Source: Prevotella sp. UBA2739 (lineage in GTDB: Bacteria > Bacteroidota > Bacteroidia > Bacteroidales > Bacteroidaceae). From it: a DNA stretch of 14,059 nt. Below, piece by piece: positions 1 to 7,868 of the stretch (the stretch's first letter is position 1; each line of letters opens with the position of its first letter). Under the pieces are notes generated by a model that ran no database searches, was not told the origin of the DNA, and saw only the letters and a list, made by a program, of their open reading frames with translations. The stretch covers positions 46,981 to 61,039 of the forward strand of contig DEJV01000060.1 in the NCBI GenBank assembly GCA_002353525.1, given 5' to 3'. A program made the translations under genes and the position numbers.

Positions 1-1335
1 CAGCTGAGTCGCAGTTACCATCCTTTCTACGATGACATCGTGCTACGGGCGAAACAGGCGCAAGACTTCTTCCTGCTCGTAGGACCGCCAGGCACTGGCA
101 AGACATCCATGGCCCTGCAATACCTGGTGAAAGAGGCCCTTGCCGACAGTGGCGAGCCGGCCTCCATCTTGCTCATGGCCTATACCAACAGGGCTGTCGA
201 CGAGATTTGCGGCATGCTGGCCGACAATCATCTCGACTTTGTGCGTCTGGGCAATGAGTATAGTTGCGATGCGCGTTTTAAGCCTTTCTTGCTAGACAGT
301 CTTTTGGGCGACAGTCCGAAACTGAGTGATATCAAGACCCGCTTATCGCAAAAAAACATTGTTGTGGGCACCACTTCCATGCTCATGGCAAAACCTTATG
401 TGTTTCAACTGAAGCATTTTCAGTTGGCCATCGTCGACGAGGCCAGTCAGATACTCGAGCCCAATATCGTAGGACTGCTGGCTTCCCATCGTGACGGACA
501 GTGTTGTATCGACAAATTCATTCTCGTTGGCGACCACAAACAGTTGCCAGCCGTTGTCCAGCAAGACGAGCAGAGCTCGGCCGTCAGCGACCCCATGCTG
601 CATGCCATAGGATTGCGCAATTGCCGCAACTCGCTCTTCGAAAGACTTCTCACCTCTCACTCTTCACCTCTCACCTCTCACTCCTCACCACTCACCCCTC
701 CACATATCGGCATCCTTCGCCGTCAGGGGCGCATGCATCCCGACATTGCCGCATTCCCCAACCGCATGTTCTATGCCCGCGAGCAGCTCATGCCCGTGCC
801 GTTGCCTCACCAGGAGGAACTATCGGCCGATCATCTGTTCATGCGTCGCCGTCGCATCTTCATTCCTTCTGAGTTTTGCAAGCAACCCAATATCTCCGAC
901 AAGGTGAACATCCACGAGGCGCAGATTGTGGCCCGTCTGCTGGAAGGCATCTACCATCACTATTCCCAGCAGTTCGATGCCAATAAGACCGTTGGGGTCA
1001 TCGTGCCCTATCGCAATCAGATAGCCATGATTCGCAAGGAGATAGAACAGTTGGGACTGCCCTGTCTGCAGCAGGTGACCATCGATACAGTGGAGCGCTA
1101 CCAAGGCAGTCAGCGTGATGTGGTCATCTATTCGTTCACCGTGCAGCATCTCTACCAGCTCGACTTCCTCACCAGCAATTGCTTTGAAGAAGACGGGCAT
1201 GTCATCGACCGTAAACTGAATGTAGCCATCACCCGTGCACGCAAGCAGATGATTATTGTGGGCAACGAGCGCATTCTCTCGTCAAACCCGCTCTTCAAGG
1301 CACTGATAGAGGAATACAAAATAGTTGAGAGGTGA
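1..1335 (+). CDS. UPF1/DNA2-like SF1 helicase, C-terminal part (5' end outside window)
   Basis: The reading frame is open from base 1, so the gene begins to the left; the GTG at 40 is only the first possible start inside the window. ATP-dependent superfamily 1B helicase motifs appear in order: Walker A GPPGTGKT (bases 82-105), Walker B VDEASQ (about 433-450), motif III GDHKQLPA (about 529-552), motif IV LRRQGRMHP (about 715-741, with Gly where the family usually has Tyr in QYRMHP), motif V ERYQGSQRDVVI (near 1093) and motif VI NVAITRARK (near 1222). This set is typical of DNA2/NAM7/UPF1-type helicases, which unwind DNA or RNA in the cytoplasm; the substrate cannot be told here because any N-terminal domain is missing. 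A run rich in Ser, Thr, Leu, His and Pro, coded by a heptamer repeat (647-695), separates motifs III and IV. The TGA stop at 1333-1335 falls inside repeat-like sequence. Family call is confident; cellular role is unknown. Confidence 0.9.
   Translation, partial: QLSRSYHPFYDDIVLRAKQAQDFFLLVGPPGTGKTSMALQYLVKEALADSGEPASILLMAYTNRAVDEICGMLADNHLDFVRLGNEYSCDARFKPFLLDSLLGDSPKLSDIKTRLSQKNIVVGTTSMLMAKPYVFQLKHFQLAIVDEASQILEPNIVGLLASHRDGQCCIDKFILVGDHKQLPAVVQQDEQSSAVSDPMLHAIGLRNCRNSLFERLLTSHSSPLTSHSSPLTPPHIGILRRQGRMHPDIAAFPNRMFYAREQLMPVPLPHQEELSADHLFMRRRRIFIPSEFCKQPNISDKVNIHEAQIVARLLEGIYHHYSQQFDANKTVGVIVPYRNQIAMIRKEIEQLGLPCLQQVTIDTVERYQGSQRDVVIYSFTVQHLYQLDFLTSNCFEEDGHVIDRKLNVAITRARKQMIIVGNERILSSNPLFKALIEEYKIVER
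647..695 (+). repeat. Seven-copy heptamer repeat inside the helicase gene
   Basis: Seven consecutive 7-base units read TTCTCAC, CTCTCAC, TCTTCAC, CTCTCAC, CTCTCAC, TCCTCAC, CACTCAC, giving consensus CTCTCAC. They encode part of a linker LLTSHSSPLTSHSSPLTPP between helicase motifs III and IV. No unit combination creates a stop in this orientation, while the complementary strand contains TGA. Seven is not a multiple of three, so gain or loss of one unit would shift the frame. Confidence 0.85.
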
Positions 1336-1530
1336 TAGTTGAAAGTTGAGAACTGAGAGTTGGGAGAGCTGATAACTGATAACTGAGAACTGAGAACTGA
1401 GAGGTATGATTACTCTTAAGGATATAACTCAAGCTAAAAAAGGTAATCATACCTCTCAGTTCTCAACTCTCAGTTCTCAACTCTCAGTTCTCAGCTCTTT
1501 CGCCTCTCAGTTCTCAACTCTCAGTTATCA
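1322..1530. repeat. Intergenic 14-base (double-heptamer) repeat arrays between convergent genes
   Basis: The right side carries the 14-base unit CTCTCAGTTCTCAA at 1453-1466 and 1467-1480, a near copy at 1481-1494, a 9-base interruption, a further copy at 1504-1517 and a partial one from 1518. The left side (about 1322-1409) carries the complementary type, for example TTGAGAACTGAGAG at 1346-1359, in degenerate form. The unit is two heptamers of pattern YTCTCAR, related to the heptamer within the upstream helicase gene. The stop codons of both flanking genes (1333-1335 and 1528-1530) lie within this repeat sequence. Nothing here looks coding. Confidence 0.8.
1391..1465. terminator. Long hairpin between convergent genes, probable bidirectional terminator
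   Basis: Perfect 23-bp inverted arms at 1391-1413 and 1443-1465 enclose a 29-base loop. The arm core is GGTATGATTAC / GTAATCATACC and the outer part is the heptamer repeat. After two mismatches, further pairing with flanking repeats can lengthen the stem. It sits between a plus-strand and a minus-strand 3' end. No strong T-run follows on either side, so termination is inferred from position and stem strength. Confidence 0.6.
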
Positions 1531-2538
1531 CTTGGTCACTTGTCTTTTCTTGAAAATCTGGTAAAGCAGCCAGGCAAGAGGCAGACTGATGGCGAAAGTG
1601 AGCAGGGCTGTCGGCCAGTAACCCAGCTTGTATGGAGTGATTTTGTACATAACGAACTGTACATGAATGAGATAGAACTCCAAACTCACCATGCCCACAA
1701 ACCTCAGGCCACGATTGATCCACTGCGGGGCACGGACAAACAACTCGTTAAGCAACAGAATGCCGCTAATGGTAAGCGGAATGTACACCCACCGTTCGAA
1801 GGTGAGCGGGAAACGACCATGTAGCTGTTGCTCCAGATAGACACACGTGCCCAGCGACATGACGAAAGCCAGCAGCACCAGCCACCATGCGGCTCCGTCG
1901 ACCGTATGCTTCTGACGCACCCATTGGCCAAAGTTGATGCCAATGAAGAAGATGGGCACACGGCTCCAGAAAATCTCTAAATGGCCTACCGCGCCATGCA
2001 CGGGACGTACCCACTGCACCACCACACACCATAGCAGCATGAGCACCGGCAACCACCGGTAGACAGGATGGCGCCGCACCAGTTCCATATAGAATGGTGC
2101 AAAACAATAAAGCATCATTGCTGCAGGCACATACCAGAACGTCAGGTCGTCGATGCGCCAGAAACTCCAGTTGAAGGTGATGTTGGCAATCAGGTCGGGC
2201 ACGTTGCGGCTGTAGCCCTTACCCTCCAGGTAGCAGGGAATATAGTGTGCGCAGGCAATGACCAACCAGGCAGGATAGACCCGCCGGTAACGGTTCTTGA
2301 AGAAATGAACCAAGGCCTGGCGCATATCCACCGCCAGCGTCTCGCGCTGCTTTATCCACGAGAACCATAGTCCCACACCACTCAAGAAGAGAAACATGTC
2401 GACACCCACATTGCCACAACGGCGCAAGCCGAAGAAGGCATCGTGACGTGCCAAAGGAATATGGAACAGCAGCACAAACAGCATGGCTGCACCCATGAGT
2501 TCGCCGCGATAGCGACTGATGTTTTCGAGTTTAATCAT
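1528..2538 (-). CDS. Acyltransferase 3 family membrane protein
   Basis: Integral membrane O-acyltransferase of the acyltransferase-3 type. This family moves acetyl or other acyl groups onto lipid or polysaccharide sugars at the cytoplasmic membrane. Evidence: an N-terminal hydrophobic segment with a conserved-type His (MGAAMLFVLLFH, His26), then GVDMFLFLSGVGLWFSW (residues about 45-61), a basic loop KNRYRRVYPAW (about 81-91), and several more hydrophobic segments over 336 residues, close to family length. I chose the ATG at 2538. A TTG 39 bases upstream (2577) would overlap the previous gene and add residues with no family-like character. The ATG lies 19 bases after the stop of the upstream acyltransferase, so it is probably the last gene of the operon. 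The stop sits in heptamer repeat sequence. The acyl donor and acceptor cannot be read from sequence. Confidence 0.85.
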   Translation of the reverse strand: MIKLENISRYRGELMGAAMLFVLLFHIPLARHDAFFGLRRCGNVGVDMFLFLSGVGLWFSWIKQRETLAVDMRQALVHFFKNRYRRVYPAWLVIACAHYIPCYLEGKGYSRNVPDLIANITFNWSFWRIDDLTFWYVPAAMMLYCFAPFYMELVRRHPVYRWLPVLMLLWCVVVQWVRPVHGAVGHLEIFWSRVPIFFIGINFGQWVRQKHTVDGAAWWLVLLAFVMSLGTCVYLEQQLHGRFPLTFERWVYIPLTISGILLLNELFVRAPQWINRGLRFVGMVSLEFYLIHVQFVMYKITPYKLGYWPTALLTFAISLPLAWLLYQIFKKRQVTK

Positions 2539-2557
2539 AGTTGGGTCAACAGTAGTA

Positions 2558-3688
2558 TCACTTCGGAATCTTGTCAATCAGCAACTTAAACACCCATGCC
2601 ACGCAGACAGACGAGACGATGTAGAGAAGCAGACCGGCATAGACATCGCCCCACATCGACATCGGAATGAAAATCTTACGCAAGATGGGATGGCACACAA
2701 AGAGGGCGGCAGAGATGGAGCCCAGCCAGCACAACACGTTCATGACGCCAACAGGTAATAGTTTCACGAGTCCTATGGATGCTGTGATGACGAATACGGG
2801 CACAAAAAACCAGGTGAGATAGTTGAAGCTGAACGCGACGACGAAAGCGGTAGACAGGATAAGGAGGAGCCCCTTCCAGCTTCCCTGTAGCATTCTTCCC
2901 CAACTCTCCCCGGAAGAGGAGAGGTGAGAGGTGGCCTTTTCATTGGAAAGAAGGGAGGTGTACATGCTCCATCGGGCCAGCAGAAGTCCCATGCCGAAGG
3001 GCAGCATGCCGCCAATGAAGTTATAGCGCAGGCGGTTCAGCGTGTCGCCGGTGGGGTCGCAGACCAATTGTACCAGACAGCAGACCGCCATCAGTGCCAC
3101 GGTGACAGCCCAATGGCGACGGTAGAGCACCAGCCGATAGACGATGTAAAGCTGCATCATCAGTCCGAAAAACCAGTAGGGGCCAGGCCAGATGATGTGG
3201 TCGGGGTCGGGCAGCAGGTTGTTGAACATGCCCAGCTGACCCACAATGTCGAGCACTTGGTAGTGGTGGCGTCCTGGCGTAATCATGTCGATCATGGTGA
3301 ATGCCACGAATCCCACGATCATCATTCTGAACAGTTTCAGATAGTGATGGCGGACAAACTGCAGCACGGGCATGCCGCTCGTTGGCGCCGTGGCCGCGTG
3401 GGAATTGCGTTCATATTTCAGCACCAGTCCGTAGCCGCTCAGAAAGAGGAACACGGGCACCCCGTAATGGCCGAAGAACGACAACAGATGCAGCATCCAG
3501 TTGCTGTCGGGGTGGGTGAGTGCATGCCACATGCCTTCGCTGTTGCTCATGGTGAACGTATACTCGTTTTCTCTGACAATGCCTTTCAGCCAGTGGCAAT
3601 AGTTATGCAGGAATATGCCCACAATGGCTATTCCCCTCAATGCCGAGCATTCGGCACGCGTCAAAAGTTGTTTTCTTTCACTGCTCAT
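2558..3688 (-). CDS. Acyltransferase 3 family membrane protein
   Basis: A second membrane acyltransferase of the same family. Its N-terminus has the typical ALRGIAIVGIFLHNYCHW segment (from about residue 17; His28, His32 from the ATG at 3688), followed by FFGHYGVPVFLFLSGYGL (about 71-88), a basic segment before the next helix (FVRHHYLKLFRMM) and many further hydrophobic stretches. Two starts are possible: GTG at 3706, which overlaps the upstream stop by four bases (GTGA), or ATG at 3688, 14 bases after it. I prefer the ATG because ATG is commoner and the conserved region starts later. Oddity: residues 252-265 (ATSHLSSSGESWGR) are coded by a repeat insert at 2895-2935, in a polar loop between membrane segments. 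It lies directly behind the phosphoethanolamine-transferase-like gene, suggesting shared work on a cell-surface glycolipid. Substrate unknown. Confidence 0.85.
   Translation of the reverse strand: MSSERKQLLTRAECSALRGIAIVGIFLHNYCHWLKGIVRENEYTFTMSNSEGMWHALTHPDSNWMLHLLSFFGHYGVPVFLFLSGYGLVLKYERNSHAATAPTSGMPVLQFVRHHYLKLFRMMIVGFVAFTMIDMITPGRHHYQVLDIVGQLGMFNNLLPDPDHIIWPGPYWFFGLMMQLYIVYRLVLYRRHWAVTVALMAVCCLVQLVCDPTGDTLNRLRYNFIGGMLPFGMGLLLARWSMYTSLLSNEKATSHLSSSGESWGRMLQGSWKGLLLILSTAFVVAFSFNYLTWFFVPVFVITASIGLVKLLPVGVMNVLCWLGSISAALFVCHPILRKIFIPMSMWGDVYAGLLLYIVSSVCVAWVFKLLIDKIPK
2895..2935 (-). repeat. In-frame composite repeat insert in acyltransferase gene
   Basis: Read on the coding strand, the insert begins with CTCTCAC-type heptamers (CACCTCTCACCTCTCC) and runs into CTCCTCTTCCGGGGAG followed by AGTTGGGGAAG. 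The first half matches the heptamer in the helicase gene. The second half resembles the palindromic element in the res gene (10482-10511): C-rich, short palindrome with CTCTCC/GGAGAG arms, then a GTTGGGG or GTGGGGG tail. It encodes ATSHLSSSGESWGR without a stop. Confidence 0.6.
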
Positions 3689-3702
3689 TGCTTTTCTGGT
3701 TT

Positions 3703-5541
3703 TCACTTCTCTCCTTTCGCCTCGTCGCGCAACTTGTCGTAGTCGGTTGCGTTCTTCAGCAGCCGGGTGCGTTTCTCGTTGTATTCATCGCTCAGCACGT
3801 TCAGCCGTGCGTCGTAGTCCTTGCTGTGGATGCCGGCCAGATAGAGCAGCATGTGGGGCAGCGCGTCGGTCATCAGCCGCCGGTTTTTTGCCTGCACAAT
3901 CTGCTTGTAAATCTCGGGGTGCGTCACGGCAAACGTATGCGAGCAATACACCCAGAAGGGAATCTCGAACTCAAAGCGCGCCAGGTCGTAGTCGATGGCT
4001 GCCGAGTGGTTGCGGCACATGAATCCGCGGTTGCCCTCGAACACCTCCTCGCCGTGGTCGGGCATGTAGATGACTACCGCGTCCTCGTCCTCAAAGCGTT
4101 TCACAATCTGGTCCACCACCGAGTCGTTGTAGAGGGTGGCATTGTCGTAGTCGGCCAGCAGCTTGCGTTGTTTGGGCGACAGCTCGGGCCGTTTCTCCTC
4201 ATAGTCGGAGGCTTTGAATTTTTTCTGTTTGTTCGGACAGCGCACCCTGTAGTTCATGTGTTGTCCCAGCAGATGGAAAATGGTGAGATTGTATTTCCCT
4301 TTGTTCTTCTTCAGCCGCTCGTAGTCGTCAATCAGTCCGGTGTCGAACACGTGCAGTTTGGTGTTGCGGCTGTCAAACTGTGCCTTGCTCAGTGTGGGGT
4401 TGTTCAGGAAGAAACCGCCGCTGAAATCGTAGACGGCCTCTTTGGCCTGGGGCAGAAACTGGTTGGTGAGGAACGTCACGTGGTAGCCGGCCTTGCGGAA
4501 CAGTTCAGGAAACAGCGGATAGTCGCACCAGTCGCCCTGCTGTCCCACCACATGCATGGAGAACACGTTCTTAAACACAAAGCTTGTCAGGTTCCACGGA
4601 GCCACCACGTCGGTGAATTTCACCAGCAGTCCGGTATGCTCGCGCTCGACCTGCCGTGGCGTTGTCGGCATGAAGTATCCATATTGCTGCGAGTGGTGCC
4701 TGCCGTAGCTCTCGCCGATAATCAGCACAATTTCGGGTGTGGTATGCGAGCAGCTGTCCACCTGCACCTTGTCGGCGGCGGCTATCAGTTTGTCTATCTG
4801 TGCGGCAGCCAGTTGGTTGGCCCTGATGCTGAAAGCCAGCCGGTAGGGTGGTGCATACTGCCGTCCGCAGTCGCTGCGTGTCAGTTCATGCTCTACGGCG
4901 CCCACCGAGTCGAGTGTCATCAGCCGTGTCAGTGCCACTTTGTTGGGCCACGAGGCTACTGCTGCCCACACCAACAACGGCACTACCACCACTTGCGCCA
5001 GCCGCCGTGCCCACGGTGCGAATGGCAGTTTCGGTGTGGTAATGCCCTCAGCATGAGTGCCTTTTGTCTTCTTTCCTAGTCTTCGGCTCGCTACTGCCAC
5101 CGCCAAGTGCAGCAACATGATGAGCACAATCCATCCTAGCTTGCTCAGCAGCACGTCGGCACTAAGCAGCGAACTCAGAAACTCGCCCGCCTCGCGTGCG
5201 TTTGTCTCGCCTACCAGTAGCAGCATGGTGGGGTTGAGCACCGAACTGAACTTCACAAAACAGTAGACGTCGGTCAGTGCCAAGGCATAGAATACCACCG
5301 TCAGCAGTCTGCGCAGCCAGATGCCCACCCGTCGTGGCAGCAATGTGAGAACCGTGCAAATAAGGTAGAGGTCCAGGAAGAGTTCCAGGTAAAGGTTGTC
5401 GTAGGGCTTCTCCCAACGGTGAATCTCTATCCATGCACATGCCACGCCGAGCACATACATAAACACAAAAAACGTGGCATTGCGCCGGATGGGTTCCAGC
5501 GCAAGCCTCGTCCATTTGTCTATTACATGTAGAATCTGCAT
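3703..5541 (-). CDS. Phosphoethanolamine transferase-like (EptA/CptA/MCR family) membrane sulfatase-fold enzyme
   Basis: Inner-membrane enzyme of the alkaline-phosphatase fold that in this family moves phosphoethanolamine from phosphatidylethanolamine to lipid A or another surface glycan. The 612 residues start with five hydrophobic segments (about 23-40, 49-69, 78-97, 131-152, 180-198), then a periplasmic catalytic domain. Visible active-site elements: IIGESYGRHH with metal ligand Glu277, Thr319 in APWNLTSFVFKNVFS as the likely phosphothreonine nucleophile, HLLGQH (423-428), and PDHGEE with Asp495, His496. Glu-to-Thr (42) and Thr-to-Asp (176) spacings are near those of MCR-1 (39 and 180, from recalled numbering). 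The cysteine pair that flanks the nucleophile in MCR and EptA (CGTxTAxSxPC) is absent. The ATG at 5541 is 19 bases after the glnN stop; the 3' end abuts or overlaps the next gene. Acceptor unknown; a related phosphoglycerol or other sulfatase-fold transferase is possible. Confidence 0.85.
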   Translation of the reverse strand: MQILHVIDKWTRLALEPIRRNATFFVFMYVLGVACAWIEIHRWEKPYDNLYLELFLDLYLICTVLTLLPRRVGIWLRRLLTVVFYALALTDVYCFVKFSSVLNPTMLLLVGETNAREAGEFLSSLLSADVLLSKLGWIVLIMLLHLAVAVASRRLGKKTKGTHAEGITTPKLPFAPWARRLAQVVVVPLLVWAAVASWPNKVALTRLMTLDSVGAVEHELTRSDCGRQYAPPYRLAFSIRANQLAAAQIDKLIAAADKVQVDSCSHTTPEIVLIIGESYGRHHSQQYGYFMPTTPRQVEREHTGLLVKFTDVVAPWNLTSFVFKNVFSMHVVGQQGDWCDYPLFPELFRKAGYHVTFLTNQFLPQAKEAVYDFSGGFFLNNPTLSKAQFDSRNTKLHVFDTGLIDDYERLKKNKGKYNLTIFHLLGQHMNYRVRCPNKQKKFKASDYEEKRPELSPKQRKLLADYDNATLYNDSVVDQIVKRFEDEDAVVIYMPDHGEEVFEGNRGFMCRNHSAAIDYDLARFEFEIPFWVYCSHTFAVTHPEIYKQIVQAKNRRLMTDALPHMLLYLAGIHSKDYDARLNVLSDEYNEKRTRLLKNATDYDKLRDEAKGEK

Positions 5542-5560
5542 CGTCTTCAGTAGTCAGCTG

Positions 5561-7750
5561 CTATCTGATGAACAGCAGCTCACGGTATTTCGGTAGTGTC
5601 CACAGCTCGTCGGCCACCGTCAGCTCCAGCTTGTCGATGTGGTAGCGTATCTCCTCCATCTTCGGAGCCACCGTGTCGTGGTAGGCAATGGCTTTCTCGC
5701 GCTCGGTGCCAATCTTGTTGGCCACCTTTCTGGCCTCTACCAGTTCTTCTACCATCGTTTCAATGGTCTGCACGCGCTCGGCAATCTCGCGGATGATGTC
5801 CATGTTGCGCGAGCAGAGCTTCAGGGCCTCGTCTTGCGGGAAGATGTCGAGCATGCTCTTCACGTTTTTGGCCAGTCGCGACTGGTAGTGGGTGGCCACG
5901 GGTATGATGTGGTTCATGGTCAGGTCGCCCAGCACACGAGCCTCAATCTGTATTTTCTTCGTATAGGTTTCCCATTTCACCTCGTTGCGGGCTTTCAGTT
6001 CCTTGCGGTTCATCACGCCCATGCTCTCGAACATCTCGATGGTCTCTGTGTCCAGGTATCTGTCGAAGATCAGCGGGCACGACTTCTCCACGTCCAGTCC
6101 GCGGCGTGTGGCCTCTTCCACCCATTCGTCCGAATAGCCGTTGCCGTCGAAGTGGATAGGCTTGCACGTCTTGATGTCCTCGCGCAGCACATCGATGATG
6201 GCGCTGGTCTGGTCTTGTCCGTTGGCAATCAGGCTGTCCACCCGCTGCTTGAAACGTGTCAGCGCCTCGGCTACAGCCGTGTTCAGCGCAATCATCGCAC
6301 TGGCACAGTTGCCCTCCGAGCCTGGAGCACGGAACTCAAACCTGTTGCCGGTGAAGGCGAAAGGCGACGTGCGGTTGCGGTCGGTATTGTCGATGAGCAG
6401 TTCGGGAATCTCCGGAATGTCCAGCTCCACAGTCTGTTTGCCGGCCATGGCGAAGAGGTCTTCTTTGTCGGCCTTCTCGATATGGTCCAGCAGCTCGCTC
6501 ACCTGTTTGCCCAGGAAGCTGGAGATGATGGCTGGCGGAGCCTCGTTGGCTCCCAGTCGGTGGGCATTGGTGGCACTCATGATGCTTGCCTTCAGCAGTC
6601 CGTTGTGGCGCCACACGCCCATCAGCGTCTCCACGACGAACACCACGAAGCGCAGGTTCTGCTCGGGAGTCTTGCCGGGAGCATGCAGCAGCACGCCCGT
6701 GTCGGTAGAGAGGCTCCAGTTGTTATGTTTACCCGAACCGTTGATGCCGTCGAAGGGTTTCTCGTGCAGCAGCACGCGGAATCCATGTTTGCGTGCCACC
6801 TTCTTCATCAGCGACATCAGCAGCATGTTGTGGTCTACGGCCAGGTTGGTCTCCTCGTAGATGGGCGCCAGCTCAAACTGGTTGGGGGCCACCTCGTTAT
6901 GGCGTGTCTTGCAGGGAATGGCCAGTTCCAGGGCCTGCACCTCCAGGTCTTTCATGAAAGCCTGCACGCGGTCGGGGATGGTGCCGAAGTAGTGGTCGTC
7001 CATCTGCTGGTTCTTTGCCGAGTCGTGTCCCATCAGTGTCCGGCCGGTAAGCATCAGGTCGGGACGTGCTGAGTAGAGTCCCTCGTCCACCAAGAAATAC
7101 TCCTGTTCCCATCCCAGGTTCGAAACCACCTTCTTTACGTTCGGGTCGAAGTAGCGTGCCACCGATGCGGCAGCCTCGCCCACGGCCCTCAGAGCGCGTT
7201 TCAGCGGAGCCTTATAGTCGAGCGCCTCGCCCGTATACGATATAAATATGGTGGGAATACACAGCGTGTCGTCGATGATGAATACTGGCGATGTGGGGTC
7301 CCATGCCGAGTATCCGCGTGCCTCGAAGGTGGCGCGGATGCCGCCATTGGGGAAGCTCGAGGCGTCGGGTTCCTGCTGCACCAGCAGTTTTCCGCTGAAC
7401 TCTTCTATCATGCCGCCCTTTCCGTCGTGCTCAATAAAGGCGTCGTGCTTCTCGGCGGTGCCTTCGGTCAGTGGCTGAAACCAGTGGGTGTAGTGCGTCA
7501 CGCCGTTTTCCTCGGCCCACTGTTGCATGCCGCGTGCCACGTCGTCGGCAATCGAGCGGTCAAGCGGAGCCCCGTTGTCGATGGCATTAATCAGTTTCTC
7601 ATACACGTCGCGCTGCAAGTATTTGTACATCTTCGAGCGGGTGAACACATACTTGCCGAAATACTCTGAGGGTCGCTCTGTGGGTGCAGCCACCTCGAGG
7701 GGCTTCTTCTTGAATGCCTCCTCAACCACCTGAAATCTTAAGTTTGCCAT
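5561..7750 (-). CDS. glnN: Glutamine synthetase type III
   Basis: Cytoplasmic glutamine synthetase (glutamate + NH3 + ATP to glutamine), the main entry of ammonium into metabolism. The 729-residue length equals that recalled for Bacteroides fragilis GlnN and is far longer than type I enzymes (about 450-470). Motifs: NLGWEQEYFLVD (about 211-222, metal-binding glutamates), RHNEVAPNQFELAP (283-296), NGSGKHNNWS (337-346, the glycine-rich substrate and metal region), and the type III N-terminal region with EYFGKYVF and FPNGGIRATFEARGY. A Bacteroidetes promoter lies at 7783-7812, giving a leader of about 25-30 bases. It is the first gene of a four-gene minus-strand run with only 19 bases before the phosphoethanolamine-transferase-like gene. 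No internal terminator is visible between them, so read-through is likely. No truncation or missing key residue seen. Confidence 0.97.
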   Translation of the reverse strand: MANLRFQVVEEAFKKKPLEVAAPTERPSEYFGKYVFTRSKMYKYLQRDVYEKLINAIDNGAPLDRSIADDVARGMQQWAEENGVTHYTHWFQPLTEGTAEKHDAFIEHDGKGGMIEEFSGKLLVQQEPDASSFPNGGIRATFEARGYSAWDPTSPVFIIDDTLCIPTIFISYTGEALDYKAPLKRALRAVGEAAASVARYFDPNVKKVVSNLGWEQEYFLVDEGLYSARPDLMLTGRTLMGHDSAKNQQMDDHYFGTIPDRVQAFMKDLEVQALELAIPCKTRHNEVAPNQFELAPIYEETNLAVDHNMLLMSLMKKVARKHGFRVLLHEKPFDGINGSGKHNNWSLSTDTGVLLHAPGKTPEQNLRFVVFVVETLMGVWRHNGLLKASIMSATNAHRLGANEAPPAIISSFLGKQVSELLDHIEKADKEDLFAMAGKQTVELDIPEIPELLIDNTDRNRTSPFAFTGNRFEFRAPGSEGNCASAMIALNTAVAEALTRFKQRVDSLIANGQDQTSAIIDVLREDIKTCKPIHFDGNGYSDEWVEEATRRGLDVEKSCPLIFDRYLDTETIEMFESMGVMNRKELKARNEVKWETYTKKIQIEARVLGDLTMNHIIPVATHYQSRLAKNVKSMLDIFPQDEALKLCSRNMDIIREIAERVQTIETMVEELVEARKVANKIGTEREKAIAYHDTVAPKMEEIRYHIDKLELTVADELWTLPKYRELLFIR

Positions 7751-7782
7751 CTTTTTGCCTTATAATAATTCTGTTTTGGTTG

Positions 7783-7812
7783 CAAAATTACTAAAAATCC
7801 AACGAATGACAA
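7783..7812 (-). promoter_or_regulatory. Promoter of glnN (Bacteroidetes type)
   Basis: On the minus strand, TTG (7812-7810), 19 bases, then TAATTTTG (7790-7783) fits the Bacteroidetes primary sigma factor pattern TTG-N19-TAnnTTTG. The expected start of transcription is some 25-30 bases before the glnN ATG. Confidence 0.75.
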
Positions 7813-7868
7813 CGTCCATGCGCAAAAAAATTGTATTCACATTGAAAATCTTACAGTTTGAAACTTTG

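Noticed and set aside
647..695. CRISPR-like interpretation of the short tandem repeats here and at 1453-1530
   Set aside because: Units of 7 or 14 bases are directly abutting with no spacers, and no cas gene is present.
2539..2577. TTG start for the first acyltransferase
   Set aside because: It would overlap the upstream gene by 20 bases and add 13 residues without family character; the ATG at 2538 fits better.
2924..3742. Plus-strand open frame (272 codons) opposite the second acyltransferase
   Set aside because: Antisense to a well-supported membrane protein; composition rich in His, Gln and Val typical of a complement frame.
3640..5079. Long plus-strand open frame (479 codons) opposite the phosphoethanolamine-transferase-like gene
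   Set aside because: It is antisense to a gene with clear family motifs, its Val/Gln/His-rich composition is that of a shadow frame, and it shows no domain.
5639..7072. Long plus-strand open frame (477 codons) opposite glnN
   Set aside because: Shadow of glnN in GC-rich DNA; no recognisable motif and no promoter or start context.
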